Numbered from the stretch's first letter, positions 1 to 7,686 are shown. The stretch is 11,702 nt of DNA from Helicobacteraceae bacterium (GCA_031282285.1 JAITEA010000019.1:1-11702), one strand, 5' to 3'. Notes: a model not told the origin generated them from the sequence alone. Translations and numbers: made by a program.

Positions 1-112
1 GGTATTTTTTGAATACGAGATCGAGAAACTTGTTTTCGTAGTTAAAGCTATGATCGACAGAAAAGCGATCGCGATCATTGATGTTTGTCGCTTTAAGCGT
101 AGGAATATCCAT
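1..112 (-). CDS. N-terminal fragment of an unrecognised protein, runs off the left edge
   Basis: An open frame begins at an ATG (bases 112-110, minus strand) and stays open for 37 codons to the window edge, starting MDIPTLKATNIN. The fragment is hydrophilic, rich in Asp and Asn, and has no signal peptide or membrane segment. A weak GAGAG ribosome-binding sequence lies about six bases upstream of the ATG. It follows the outer-membrane barrel gene on the same strand after a 165-bp gap (113-277). No convincing terminator or promoter was found in that gap, so it is unclear whether the gene belongs to the same transcript. I do not recognise the family; 37 residues are too few to assign one. Confidence 0.5.
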   Translation of the reverse strand, partial: MDIPTLKATNINDRDRFSVDHSFNYENKFLDLVFKKY

Positions 113-277
113 ATAAATCTCTCAACTTTTTGCGTTTGGTTTAGATTACTGCGGACGATCTAATCGTAACTATGCTTAAAGTTGCAACAAAAAGAGATCG
201 ATCGCTGGTAAAGCAGGCGGTTTGAACGCAAAAACGCTCGATCGCGCGTAAAAGAAAAGGCGAGTTAAAAGAGCGAG

Positions 278-1483
278 TTAAAAGCTAACCTTCATACGCG
301 TAAATACGCGATCGTTGCGATCAAAGCTCTTATACGGCTCCAAATCCCCAAAATAGGCGATAAAGCCCGCCGTAAGCAGATAGTTATTGGCTATTTCGTA
401 ATCGCCCTGAATCCTCAGCGCGCCGCCGCCTTTGTCGTCCGATAAGCCGATCGTGGTTGTCGCCGAAAGCCTCAAACTCGCGTTAAGCAGATCGCGCTGG
501 ATACGGGCGGCTAAACTCTCCTCGTAATCGCTTTGCGATCCCGCGCTCGCCATTAGCAGATCGACGCGATCGTTTTTGGTATGGCGAAACATCGCTTCCA
601 CCGTGATCGTCGTGTCGCGCACGCCGGAGTAATCCGCGCCCGCCAACATATCGAAGCGCATATAATCGCCCCCGTTTGCGCGCCAGACCGCCGTTTCGCC
701 CTTGATCAAAAAATCGTCGATCGCGATCGCCGCCGCCGCGCCAAACATAGCCGCCTTCGCGTGGTTGCGAAACTCGTCGAGATGAAGCGAAGCGGCGTAG
801 AACGAAATATCCCAGCTTTCAAAAACGCCGATCGCCGCCAGCGCGCCCTGCGTACTTTTGGGCTTGTGCGTATCGCCCACATCGTAGGGCATAAACTCGC
901 TGGGATAGTGCGGGCGCTTGCTGTATCTCGCTTCGGGTATGGCGATCGCCTGCAAGTTCCAATCGTCGATATAGTAATCCAGCCGAGCCATAGCTACGCC
1001 AAGCCGCAGATCGCCCACATCGCTCATACCGGGCTCTTGCGAATCTAGCGGGTTGAGCGCGTCGGTTACGCGCAGCAGATCGCTCTTGCCCCAAGCTACT
1101 ATCTGCCGCCCCAGCTTAATATCCGCCGCGCCAAGCCGCGCCTGAAAATACGCCTCGCTAAGCTCCGCGTCGCTTCTTGCCGCCGCGTCTTTGGCGTTTT
1201 CGCGCACGGCGTCGGCGGTTATCTTGAAAAAGCCGTTTTCGTTTACGCACCGCGCCTCGAAGCTGCCCCGAAGCTGCAACTCGCGGAAACGATCGGGCGC
1301 GTTGCGGTCGTCAAACTGCAAAGCGCCTCTGACCGAAGCCGATCCGCCCACGCTCAACACGCCGCCCTCGCTTCGCTTATTGTCCCACGAGCTGAACGCC
1401 GGCGCGCAGAGATCAAAATCGTACAGCTCCGCTCCAAACAGCGACGAGGCGAGCGCGAACAAGACGCAGATTAAAGCTCTCAT
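278..1483 (-). CDS. Outer-membrane beta-barrel protein, DUF1302-like, last gene of the MMPL export operon
   Basis: This 401-aa protein starts with a signal peptide (about residues 1-18, MRALICVLFALASSLFGA) and ends in the sequence KVSF. The terminal Phe is the usual signal for insertion by the BAM complex. The body alternates short amphipathic strands, as expected of a beta-barrel. Around residues 124-147 it reads GRQIVAWGKSDLLRVTD and then NPLD, wording I associate with DUF1302 outer-membrane proteins. It is shorter than many members of that family. Its ATG overlaps the stop of the LolA-like gene in an ATGA junction, and the ribosome-binding site is weak, so translational coupling is likely. 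By analogy with other MMPL, LolA-like and DUF1302 clusters, it may be the outer-membrane exit or acceptor of an envelope transport route; this role is inferred. An alternative is a porin-like channel unrelated to the transporter. Confidence 0.8.
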   Translation of the reverse strand: MRALICVLFALASSLFGAELYDFDLCAPAFSSWDNKRSEGGVLSVGGSASVRGALQFDDRNAPDRFRELQLRGSFEARCVNENGFFKITADAVRENAKDAAARSDAELSEAYFQARLGAADIKLGRQIVAWGKSDLLRVTDALNPLDSQEPGMSDVGDLRLGVAMARLDYYIDDWNLQAIAIPEARYSKRPHYPSEFMPYDVGDTHKPKSTQGALAAIGVFESWDISFYAASLHLDEFRNHAKAAMFGAAAAIAIDDFLIKGETAVWRANGGDYMRFDMLAGADYSGVRDTTITVEAMFRHTKNDRVDLLMASAGSQSDYEESLAARIQRDLLNASLRLSATTTIGLSDDKGGGALRIQGDYEIANNYLLTAGFIAYFGDLEPYKSFDRNDRVFTRMKVSF

Positions 1484-2250
1484 AGCCCGCGCTCTATGCC
1501 TCTGACGGTGAAAAGATCGCTATCTATTTTCTGATTAAAGCGCACCTCGTCGAAAACCAAAACGGTGGAATGAACGATCACATCCTCCTGCCTGAGCGTC
1601 ATTTTCATCTCCATCGGCTGCCAGATGCCGTCGATCAGCTTTAGCTTCGGTATCTCCAGATATTTCACCCTGCCGCCCTTCTCCTCGTGGTTAATCGAGC
1701 CTACGATCACATAGTTGTCCTTGCGCACAAAGGTGATCATCTTGGTATATCCCGTAACGCCGATCACCTTCTCGTCTTTGGAGGTAGCCTCGACCACCCA
1801 GCACGCCGCGCCGTTCATCTCGCGCTCCCCGACCAGTTCGTAGGTATAATCGTTGAGATTGCGATCGTTGAGATCGTTGTAGCTGAAATCCGATCCCATA
1901 AAGCTGCCGCTTTGATCGGAGCTTGCGATCCGCTTTGTTTTGCGCAGCGAGGGCAGATAGAGCCACTGATCGTCGTCGCCGTCCCTGCGATCGAAGGTGA
2001 GAAATCCCGTGTTTTTCACATCGGCGGGCTCGATAAAAAATATCGACTTTTTGGTCAGATCGCCGTCGATTTTCTTGTACTGCCTCATCAGCCGCTCTCG
2101 GCTCTTGTTGGATCCGTCGATCAGGATCATCTTCATACGGGCGTTCATCATATTGCCCTTGTCGCGTTCGTCCACCTTTTTCATAATCTCGTACGCCTCG
2201 TTCGCGAACGCGTACGCGAAAAGAAGCGCGAATACCGCTAGAAAACGCAT
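1480..2250 (-). CDS. Periplasmic LolA-like (outer-membrane lipoprotein-sorting type) protein
   Basis: The 256-aa product has a short signal peptide (about residues 1-16, MRFLAVFALLFAYAFA). A mostly beta-stranded domain follows, of the LolA-like type seen beside RND/MMPL transporters. The strongest signature spans about residues 92-128: DDDQWLYLPSLRKTKRI, then SGSFMGSDFSYNDL. This block is characteristic of the Pfam LolA-like family (PF17131 from memory). Proteins with this fold use a hydrophobic half-barrel to carry acyl chains through the periplasm. Here it probably shuttles cargo between the MMPL pump and the outer-membrane barrel. The start is supported by AAGGAA six bases upstream of the ATG. 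The gene overlaps the transporter by 13 bases and the barrel by 4. No lipobox is visible, so a soluble periplasmic protein is expected. The cargo is unknown. Confidence 0.85.
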   Translation of the reverse strand: MRFLAVFALLFAYAFANEAYEIMKKVDERDKGNMMNARMKMILIDGSNKSRERLMRQYKKIDGDLTKKSIFFIEPADVKNTGFLTFDRRDGDDDQWLYLPSLRKTKRIASSDQSGSFMGSDFSYNDLNDRNLNDYTYELVGEREMNGAACWVVEATSKDEKVIGVTGYTKMITFVRKDNYVIVGSINHEEKGGRVKYLEIPKLKLIDGIWQPMEMKMTLRQEDVIVHSTVLVFDEVRFNQKIDSDLFTVRGIERGL

Positions 2251-4607
2251 CGTCTATTCCTTGTCCATAAGATTAATAGCGACGGGGTTAGCAGGAAATC
2301 CGCGAACCACGCCATCATAATACACACCCCCGCGATCAGCCCGAAATTAACGATATTCTGCATAAACGCGAAGAGATACACGCTAAATCCCACCGTCAGC
2401 GCCACGCTCGTGATCGTAAGCGCGCGCCCCGTGCCAAGCAGCGTCTGGCGCAACGCGCTTTCGGCGCTGCCGCGCTCGGCGTAGTAACGCTTGAAGTTGT
2501 GGATAAAGTGGATCGTATCATCCACTATAAGCCCCAGCACGATCGATCCCACCAGCATCACAAACATATCAAAAGGCACGCCCACCAGCGTCATATACGC
2601 CATACCGATTATGATCGGGACGAGATTTGGAACCATCGAAAACAGCCCTAGTTTCAAGCTGTTAAAAGCTAAGAACATCATCGCCGTAATAACCGCGATC
2701 GCCAGCGCGTAGCTGATCGCCGTCGATTCCACGGCGGCGGTAAGCGCGCGGCAGATCAGCGCCATCAATCCCGTGATCTCCACTTTGGCGTTTGGAAACG
2801 CCTCTTTGTAGATCGCCGCAAGCTCGTCGATAATCTTCTCGCCCTCGATCGCGTCCAGAAAGGGCGTTTTGTGCGTAACGCGCGCTTGGGAGTAGTCGTA
2901 GCTTGCCGTTTCGCTCAGATCGCGGCTGCCGGAGGAGCTAAAGAGCAGCATCTCCTCGGCGATCGCGCCGCGCGAATCGGGAATGGCGTAGAAGCTATCG
3001 TCGTTTTCGTTTAGGGCGCGGTTGATCTCCTTGATGATGGTGGGAATGCCCAGCGCCTTGCCGATCATACGAACGCTTTGGGCTTTGACGATCGCGTTAT
3101 CCAGCGCGCGCATATTTTCCGGCTCGTACAGCGCGTCGGCTTCGCCAAAATCGATCAGCGCCTCTACGACGATCGTCCCGCGCATCTTGTCGTCGAACAT
3201 ATGGGTGGCTTGACGAATGTCGCTCTCTTCGGGAAGCCAGCCCAGCATATAGTGGCTCAAGCGCGCCTGCGTCAAAAGAGCGATCGCCGCGATAAGCAAA
3301 ACCGCGAAGGTCGCCGCGATCTTTCTGGGGTGGCGTAAGCTCAAGTTGCAGATTCCTATCAAAAAGCGATCGAAGCGCTTTGCCTTTTGCGTCTGCGCCG
3401 CCAAGCGCGGTTTGATCGGCGTTATCACTAACAGCGCGGGCAGCATAGTAAGCGTCAAGATCGTACAGACCAGCACGCCAAAGGGCGCGAACAAGCCCAG
3501 ATCGATAAATGGATCGATCTTCGCCGTTACAAACGATCCGATGCCCGCGATCGTAGTCAGCGAGGTCATTACGATCGGAAAGAAGCAATCTTCGCAGGCT
3601 TTCAGCGCGGCGGCTTTGCGCTCCAGCCCGCTATCGAGGGCGCGGTAAAACAGCGCCAGCAGATGCACGCACGCGCCCACGCCGATGGCGAGCATAAGCG
3701 TCGGCATCACCTGCGTGGGCAGTTTGAGCGGAATATCCAGCCACACGAGCAACCCCAGCATAGCCGCGAGGCTCAGCAGCACGACGATCAGCGGGTAGAT
3801 CGCGCCGCTTACGCGCCGGAAAAACGCGAAAAGCATAACGGCTATCGCCGCCGTCAGCAACTGGATAAAGAACGCCACGTCGCTCTCCATCTGGCGTTTG
3901 AGCCGATCGGAGATCACGGGCGAACCTAGCATAGTAAGCGTAGCGATCTCGCTTTGCTCGCTATCGACTATAGCCTTGATCGCGCTTACGACCTCGTTGT
4001 TTTGCATATCGCTGAGCGCGCGCGTCTCTATGCTGCGCGAAAAGGCGTACATATCGTCGCCTTCGGCGGCTTTACCCACGCGGCTTAGCGTCCGAACGAC
4101 AATCGCGGCGATCGTGCCGTCCTCGTTGATCAGGCGATTGATATAGAAGTCGTTTTTGAGCGCTCTAGCTTTGATCGCGGCGTATTCTTCGGGGGTTTGC
4201 GGATTGGAATCAAACAGCTCGCCGACAATCAGCGTATCGCCCTCGCCCCGCGTCTCCCGCGCCGTAACGACGCTCTCCGCGCGCGAAATATAGGGAACCT
4301 CGCGCTCTATGCGCCGTTGTACTTGGCTGATCTTGGCGATCGGTTCGGGCGCGAAAATATCTTTGGCTTGAACGGCGATAATGATCATCTCGTCTCTGCC
4401 GTAGCGTTCCAGAAAATCGTCGTAGGCGACGATCCACGGATCGTCGGGCGGCAGCAACCCTTCCGTCGAGGCGTCGAAGCGCAGTTGCGCCACATGCCAC
4501 GCGAAAAAGACGCAAAACGCCAGCGACGCGACGATCGTCAGATACGGATGATCGACGACAAATCGCGCCAGAGCGTTTAATCGCCGTTCAGCCCATTCTC
4601 TCGCCAC
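2238..4607 (-). CDS. MMPL/RND-family inner-membrane transporter (HAE3 type)
   Basis: This 789-aa protein has the twofold RND layout. TM1 is at about residues 22-40, followed by a large periplasmic loop opening with FDASTEGLLPPDDPW. TM2-6 run from about 245 to 400, TM7 lies near 432-450, and after a second periplasmic loop TM8-12 fill the C-terminal part. Length and layout fit the two-domain MMPL/HAE3 group related to HpnN. The second half carries GLIVDDTIHFIHNF with adjacent acids D696 and D697 inside the membrane, the likely proton-relay site. The matching place in the first half reads AIGVGACVHLL and has no acid, so only one half seems equipped for proton relay. The start is a GTG with AGGGGA a few bases upstream. 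It is the first gene of the three-gene operon, behind a TATAAT box at 4736-4741. It probably powers lipid or hydrophobe export by the proton gradient; the substrate is unknown. Confidence 0.9.
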   Translation of the reverse strand: MAREWAERRLNALARFVVDHPYLTIVASLAFCVFFAWHVAQLRFDASTEGLLPPDDPWIVAYDDFLERYGRDEMIIIAVQAKDIFAPEPIAKISQVQRRIEREVPYISRAESVVTARETRGEGDTLIVGELFDSNPQTPEEYAAIKARALKNDFYINRLINEDGTIAAIVVRTLSRVGKAAEGDDMYAFSRSIETRALSDMQNNEVVSAIKAIVDSEQSEIATLTMLGSPVISDRLKRQMESDVAFFIQLLTAAIAVMLFAFFRRVSGAIYPLIVVLLSLAAMLGLLVWLDIPLKLPTQVMPTLMLAIGVGACVHLLALFYRALDSGLERKAAALKACEDCFFPIVMTSLTTIAGIGSFVTAKIDPFIDLGLFAPFGVLVCTILTLTMLPALLVITPIKPRLAAQTQKAKRFDRFLIGICNLSLRHPRKIAATFAVLLIAAIALLTQARLSHYMLGWLPEESDIRQATHMFDDKMRGTIVVEALIDFGEADALYEPENMRALDNAIVKAQSVRMIGKALGIPTIIKEINRALNENDDSFYAIPDSRGAIAEEMLLFSSSGSRDLSETASYDYSQARVTHKTPFLDAIEGEKIIDELAAIYKEAFPNAKVEITGLMALICRALTAAVESTAISYALAIAVITAMMFLAFNSLKLGLFSMVPNLVPIIIGMAYMTLVGVPFDMFVMLVGSIVLGLIVDDTIHFIHNFKRYYAERGSAESALRQTLLGTGRALTITSVALTVGFSVYLFAFMQNIVNFGLIAGVCIMMAWFADFLLTPSLLILWTRNRRCVF

Positions 4608-4735
4608 GCTTCCCCTACCTTTGCGATTATTTGGTCGTTATCGTCCGGTCGGGCAGAAGCCGCGTAAGCGTCGAAACCGTCCTGCAAAAGCGTTTGTCAA
4701 GACGAGATGGCGGCGTAACGCCCGTTCGCGGCGCA

Positions 4736-4741
4736 ATTATA
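4736..4741 (-). promoter_or_regulatory. -10 box for the MMPL operon
   Basis: On the minus strand this reads TATAAT, a perfect sigma-70 hexamer, about 130 bases upstream of the transporter GTG. A TTGACG lies further upstream (4763-4768) but at 21 bases spacing, too far for a normal -35. Campylobacterota promoters often lack a -35. The same bases also give TATAAC on the plus strand (4738-4743), so this 230-bp divergent region may initiate in both directions. Confidence 0.5.
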
Positions 4742-4806
4742 ACGCTTTTTGCTTCTTCTCGTCGTCAAGCGGCGGCGCGATCAAGCGTTATTTAGGCTAT
4801 TTCTGT

Positions 4807-4812
4807 CAAAAT
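4807..4812 (+). promoter_or_regulatory. Possible -10 box for the small membrane protein gene
   Basis: CAAAAT is followed directly by CGCG, the same arrangement found at the rplS and tRNA-Ser promoters in this window. It sits 25 bases upstream of the ATG at 4838 and leaves room for the ribosome-binding site. The first base of the hexamer departs from consensus, so the call rests on similarity to the other sites. Confidence 0.35.
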
Positions 4813-4837
4813 CGCGTAAAGTTATAAAGGAGTCAAA

Positions 4838-5140
4838 ATGCCTTGGGTTCGCTTTGGCGCGCCGCTTGCGTTACTCGCCCTGATCGCGCTGGCGGCATAT
4901 ACGGGCGGTTGGCAGGCGTTCCTCGTCGTTATGGTCGTCTGCGTGGCGGGTTATCTGTTTATCGGCGGCAAAAAGGCGCTGGAAGAGGACGCGGCGATAG
5001 CGGCGCGTTTCTCGATGGAAAACGCGCTTCGCGGCGCGAACGACGCCAAAAAGGAGCCGCGCGCGCCTCTTGAGACAGGCGTCAAGCAAGAGCCTTCCGA
5101 TCCGGCGATCGGCGCGGCTAAAGGCGAAAGCCAAGCTTAG
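4838..5140 (+). CDS. Small two-TM membrane protein of unknown function
   Basis: The 100-aa product starts at an ATG with a strong AAAGGAG eight bases upstream. Two hydrophobic segments (about residues 7-21 and 24-42) form a hairpin. A charged tail of roughly 55 residues follows, rich in Ala, Glu and Lys, and probably disordered in the cytoplasm. No motif points to a known family. It is divergent from the MMPL operon and is followed after 72 bases by the gene for a secreted protein on the same strand. The GC-rich codon use matches the surrounding chromosome. A short inverted repeat (AAGCC at 5128-5132, GGCTT at 5140-5144) overlaps its stop but has no T-run, so it is a weak terminator at best. 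The reading frame is convincing from its start signal and membrane pattern; the function is unknown. Confidence 0.75.
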   Translation: MPWVRFGAPLALLALIALAAYTGGWQAFLVVMVVCVAGYLFIGGKKALEEDAAIAARFSMENALRGANDAKKEPRAPLETGVKQEPSDPAIGAAKGESQA

Positions 5141-5212
5141 GCTTAAGAGCGCGTCTGGTTTTGGCGCGTTCCGTCGGTCTTGACTTGCGCCGATTAGTAT
5201 AAGAGGATAGAT

Positions 5213-5986
5213 ATGACAAAAATTGTAGTTGCGCTTGCGCTAGGCGCGACTTTACTATTTTCCGCAAGAGGCGATCGCGAATGCGGCGCTATCTTGGCAA
5301 ACGCTACCGCGAAGCCGCAAACGCCGCTTAGCGACTGGGCATATGGAACAAACGCAGGCAAAACGGGCGATTTGGTTATTTACCAAAACGGGTACGGAAA
5401 ATATTTTTTGGAAACCGCGGATCGCAAATCTCTCTTGGAGTTACAATCTAAAATAGAGATCAAAGAGCGTAATAATAAAACTTATATATTCGCGGATTTT
5501 ACCCCAAGTATATTTACAAAACCGACAATATACGAATATGAAAATAACGCGATAAGCGCCGTTTGCGCTTACGGCTACGACGCCGATATAAAATGCGATA
5601 ATTGCGCAGATCGCAAATTGGAACAATATATAACGCAAGCCGAAAGCCCGTTTGCCAAAGATAACAATAATTTGGATATAGACATAGACAATAACGGCAA
5701 AAAAGAGGCTATAAAATATATTGATAATTTGTCCGGCGGGCGCTGCGATTACGAATCGTATATTTTAGCGGATACAAACGAGGATATAACCGCTTACCTA
5801 TCCAGACGATACGGCGCGGATATCAATAAATGCGCCAAAAGCGTTAAAATCTTTTCATACGAAAACAAAAATTACATATATGTCAAAGATTTAAACCTGA
5901 ACGCCAAAGTTTATTTGATCGACGGCGAAAACATAAAGGAATATTCATTTACGCCGGCAAATATTTCGCTATCAATTAAACGCTAA
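5213..5986 (+). CDS. AT-richer predicted secreted protein with an acidic Ca-loop-like motif, unknown function
   Basis: The 257-aa product begins with a likely signal peptide (MTKIVVALALGATLLFSARG). There is no lipobox, since Cys24 is preceded by DRE. The ATG has GAGGA about seven bases upstream. Residues 155-165 (DIDIDNNGKKE) have the D-x-D-x-N-G spacing of FG-GAP/VCBS-type calcium-binding loops; only one clear copy is seen. Seven Cys follow the signal peptide, including CDNC at about 128-131, which could form disulfides or bind metal. Codon use favours ATA, AAT and AAA far more than the neighbours, suggesting later acquisition or relaxed selection. The gene sits where rimM would often be found upstream of trmD, but it shows no RimM similarity. 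The family is not recognised; a periplasmic or surface location is inferred from the signal peptide. Confidence 0.75.
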   Translation: MTKIVVALALGATLLFSARGDRECGAILANATAKPQTPLSDWAYGTNAGKTGDLVIYQNGYGKYFLETADRKSLLELQSKIEIKERNNKTYIFADFTPSIFTKPTIYEYENNAISAVCAYGYDADIKCDNCADRKLEQYITQAESPFAKDNNNLDIDIDNNGKKEAIKYIDNLSGGRCDYESYILADTNEDITAYLSRRYGADINKCAKSVKIFSYENKNYIYVKDLNLNAKVYLIDGENIKEYSFTPANISLSIKR

Positions 5987-6034
5987 CAACAATCGATTAT
6001 TTGAGGTCGCAGGTAAAGGCGAGGGATTTTTGGC

Positions 6035-6040
6035 GATAAT
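6035..6040 (+). promoter_or_regulatory. Possible -10 box immediately upstream of trmD
   Basis: GATAAT followed by CGCG ends six bases before the trmD ATG. This is the same TAAT-CGCG arrangement seen at the rplS promoter. If used, transcription would start at or next to the A of the ATG, giving a leaderless message. No convincing ribosome-binding sequence lies in front of trmD, which fits this reading. The box is also part of an 11-bp inverted repeat, GCGATAATCGC (6033-6043). Confidence 0.35.
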
Positions 6041-6046
6041 CGCGTT

Positions 6047-6715
6047 ATGCGTTTTTCTTTCGTTACCCTGTTTCCAAACCTGATCGCGCCCTATTTTCAA
6101 GAGGCGATCCTCAAAAGGGCGATCGACAACAAGCTACTGGAGATCGAGACGATTAGCCTCCGCGCCTATTCGACCGACAAATGGCTTAAAACCGACGATA
6201 CCGTAACGGGCGGTGGCGCGGGTATGGTAACGACGCCTCAGCCGCTGTTTGATTGCCTGAGCGATCTTAGAGGCAAATCTCCAAACGCGAGGATTTTGTT
6301 TATGACCCCGTGCGCCAAGCGTTTCGACGCGCGCGACGCGAAACGGCTGGCGGCGTTTGAGCATATCGCCTTTGTCTGCGGGCGCTACGAAGGGTTTGAC
6401 GAGCGCGCGATCGAGGCGTTTGCCGACGAGGTTTTTTCTATAGGCGATTTCGTGCTAACCGGCGGCGAACTGCCCGCCGTTATGATTTGCGACGCGATCG
6501 CGCGCTTTGTCGGCGGCACGCTTGGCAACGAAAACTCCGCCGCGCAAGAGAGCTTTGAAAACGCCGCTTTGGAGGCGCCCGCCTTCACGAAGCCGACGGT
6601 TTTCAGGGGGCGAACGACGCCCTCGCCGCTGCTTAGCGGCAATCATAAAGCGATCGAGTCGTTCAGATCGCGCCTTTCGGCGCTGAAAACGCGCTATTTT
6701 CGCCCCGATCTGTAG
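6047..6715 (+). CDS. trmD: tRNA (guanine37-N1)-methyltransferase TrmD
   Basis: TrmD methylates G37 of tRNAs that have G at position 36, using S-adenosylmethionine, and prevents +1 frameshifts. The 222-aa product shows the family blocks in order: VTLFP (6-10), DDTVTGGGAGMV (50-61), FVCGRYEGFDER (109-120), SIGDFVLTGGELPAVMICD (131-149), RFVGGTLGNE (153-162) and LLSGNH (195-200). The knotted SAM-binding core is thus complete. The length is slightly short because the C-terminal domain is compact. R153 aligns with catalytic Arg154 of the Haemophilus enzyme, while the catalytic Asp169 appears here as Glu168 in the sequence QESF. The gene precedes rplS, as in other Campylobacterota, but rimM is missing upstream. 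No good ribosome-binding site precedes the ATG, which may be leaderless or translated from readthrough. Confidence 0.96.
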   Translation: MRFSFVTLFPNLIAPYFQEAILKRAIDNKLLEIETISLRAYSTDKWLKTDDTVTGGGAGMVTTPQPLFDCLSDLRGKSPNARILFMTPCAKRFDARDAKRLAAFEHIAFVCGRYEGFDERAIEAFADEVFSIGDFVLTGGELPAVMICDAIARFVGGTLGNENSAAQESFENAALEAPAFTKPTVFRGRTTPSPLLSGNHKAIESFRSRLSALKTRYFRPDL

Positions 6716-6757
6716 GCGCGAACCTCCCGTTTAAGCAAGGCAAAAGCAAAAAACGGC

Positions 6758-6763
6758 TATAAT
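6758..6763 (+). promoter_or_regulatory. -10 box of the rplS promoter
   Basis: A perfect TATAAT, preceded by GGC and followed by CGCGCTCC, lies 33 bases upstream of the rplS ATG. No -35 consensus is visible; the upstream stretch is A-rich instead, as in many Campylobacterota promoters. It would give a leader of about 27 bases containing the AAGGAT ribosome-binding sequence. It may also drive ribH-nusB-pyrF by readthrough of the terminator at 7179-7201. Confidence 0.7.
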
Positions 6764-6796
6764 CGCGCTCCTTTTTTAGATTTTAAGGATAAGTCA

Positions 6797-7177
6797 ATGA
6801 GAAACCGCTATATCGAAGCCTTTGAGAAGGCGCAAATCGGCGAAAGAGCGCGCCCCGACTTCAGCGCGGGCGATACGATTCGCATAGGCATTCGCATCAA
6901 AGAGGGCGAAAAGACCCGCGTTCAAACCTTTGAGGGCGTTTGCATCTCAAAGCGCGGCGCCGGAGCCAACAAAACCTTTATCGTCCGCAAGATCGGCGCG
7001 AACAATATCGGCGTAGAGCGGATATTTCCGCTTTACGCGGAGGCGCTGGAGACGATCGAGGTCGTCCGCCGCGGTCGCGTCCGCCGCGCCAAGCTCTACT
7101 ACCTGCGCAACCTGCGCGGCAAAGCGGCTCGCATTAAAGAGATCCGCTCCAAAAAACCCGCCGCAGAGCAGGCTTAA
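6797..7177 (+). CDS. rplS: Large-subunit ribosomal protein bL19
   Basis: bL19 sits at the 30S-50S interface and helps form an intersubunit bridge. The 126-aa product is L19 from end to end: [14 protein letters not shown] at the start, the beta-barrel core with [19 protein letters not shown] and [10 protein letters not shown] (about 45-54), [19 protein letters not shown] (62-80), and the basic [25 protein letters not shown] tail region (starting near 90). It has a few extra residues ([10 protein letters not shown]) at the C-terminus compared with the usual 115-118. The ATG has AAGGAT nine bases upstream. It lies 81 bases after trmD with its own clear promoter and is followed directly by a hairpin terminator, so strong independent expression is likely. 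Confidence 0.97.
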   Translation: MRNRYIEAFEKAQIGERARPDFSAGDTIRIGIRIKEGEKTRVQTFEGVCISKRGAGANKTFIVRKIGANNIGVERIFPLYAEALETIEVVRRGRVRRAKLYYLRNLRGKAARIKEIRSKKPAAEQA

Positions 7178-7178
7178 T

Positions 7179-7201
7179 CCGCCCCGATCGGGCGGTCTTT
7201 T
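7179..7201 (+). terminator. Rho-independent terminator after rplS
   Basis: CCGCCC (7179-7184) pairs perfectly with GGGCGG (7190-7195) around a five-base loop CGATC, and is followed by TCTTTT. The all-GC six-bp stem with a short T-run, just two bases after the rplS stop, is a classic intrinsic terminator. The ribH start is 16 bases further on, and no separate ribH promoter is obvious, so partial readthrough is plausible. Confidence 0.8.
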
Positions 7202-7216
7202 CGCAAAGGTATTGAG

Positions 7217-7684
7217 ATGTTATACGAAGGCGCGTTGCAACTACAAAAAAGCGCGAAGGTCGCGATTATCGCCTCGCGCTTTAATCATATCGTTACCGAT
7301 CGGCTTGTGGAAGGCGCCAAAGACAGCTTCGTCCGTCACGGCGGCGACGAGAACAATCTCGATCTGATCTTGACCCCGGGCGCGTTCGAGATTCCTATGG
7401 CGCTCAAAAAAGCCGTCAAAACGGGGCGCTACGACGGCGCCGTGGCGCTTGGCGCGATCATTCGCGGATCGACGCCGCACTTTGATTACATAGCCGCCGA
7501 GACGACCAAAGGGATCGCCGCCGTAGCTTTGGAATCGCTGGTTCCCGTAACCTTCGGCGTGCTTACGACCGACACGATCGAGCAAGCCATCGAGCGCGCC
7601 GGAAGCAAAGTCGGCAACAAGGGCTTCGAGGCGATGACGGGCGTTATAGAGCTGATCGACCTCTACTCCAAACTAGGCAAATAA
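7217..7684 (+). CDS. ribH: 6,7-dimethyl-8-ribityllumazine synthase
   Basis: RibH condenses 5-amino-6-ribitylamino-uracil with 3,4-dihydroxy-2-butanone 4-phosphate, the penultimate step of riboflavin synthesis, in the cytoplasm. The 155-aa length is typical. Visible family motifs are [10 protein letters not shown] with the substrate-stacking F22, TPGAFEIP (53-60), [15 protein letters not shown] (79-93) with catalytic His88, [11 protein letters not shown] (110-120), EQAIERAG with R127, and GNKGFEA (133-139). These residues complete the pentamer-interface active site. The ribosome-binding site is modest (AAAGG before the ATG). nusB begins two bases after the stop, an arrangement seen in many Campylobacterota, so ribH, nusB and pyrF very probably form one operon. 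Confidence 0.97.
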   Translation: MLYEGALQLQKSAKVAIIASRFNHIVTDRLVEGAKDSFVRHGGDENNLDLILTPGAFEIPMALKKAVKTGRYDGAVALGAIIRGSTPHFDYIAAETTKGIAAVALESLVPVTFGVLTTDTIEQAIERAGSKVGNKGFEAMTGVIELIDLYSKLGK

Positions 7685-7686
7685 GC

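Noticed and set aside
172..225. 17-codon frame MLKVATKRDRSLVKQAV on the plus strand
   Set aside because: No ribosome-binding site and too short to support without other evidence.
4621..4827. 68-aa plus-strand frame in the divergent region
   Set aside because: It is Arg-rich with no ribosome-binding site or recognisable domain, and it covers the promoter region of two flanking genes; it looks like a chance frame in GC-rich DNA.
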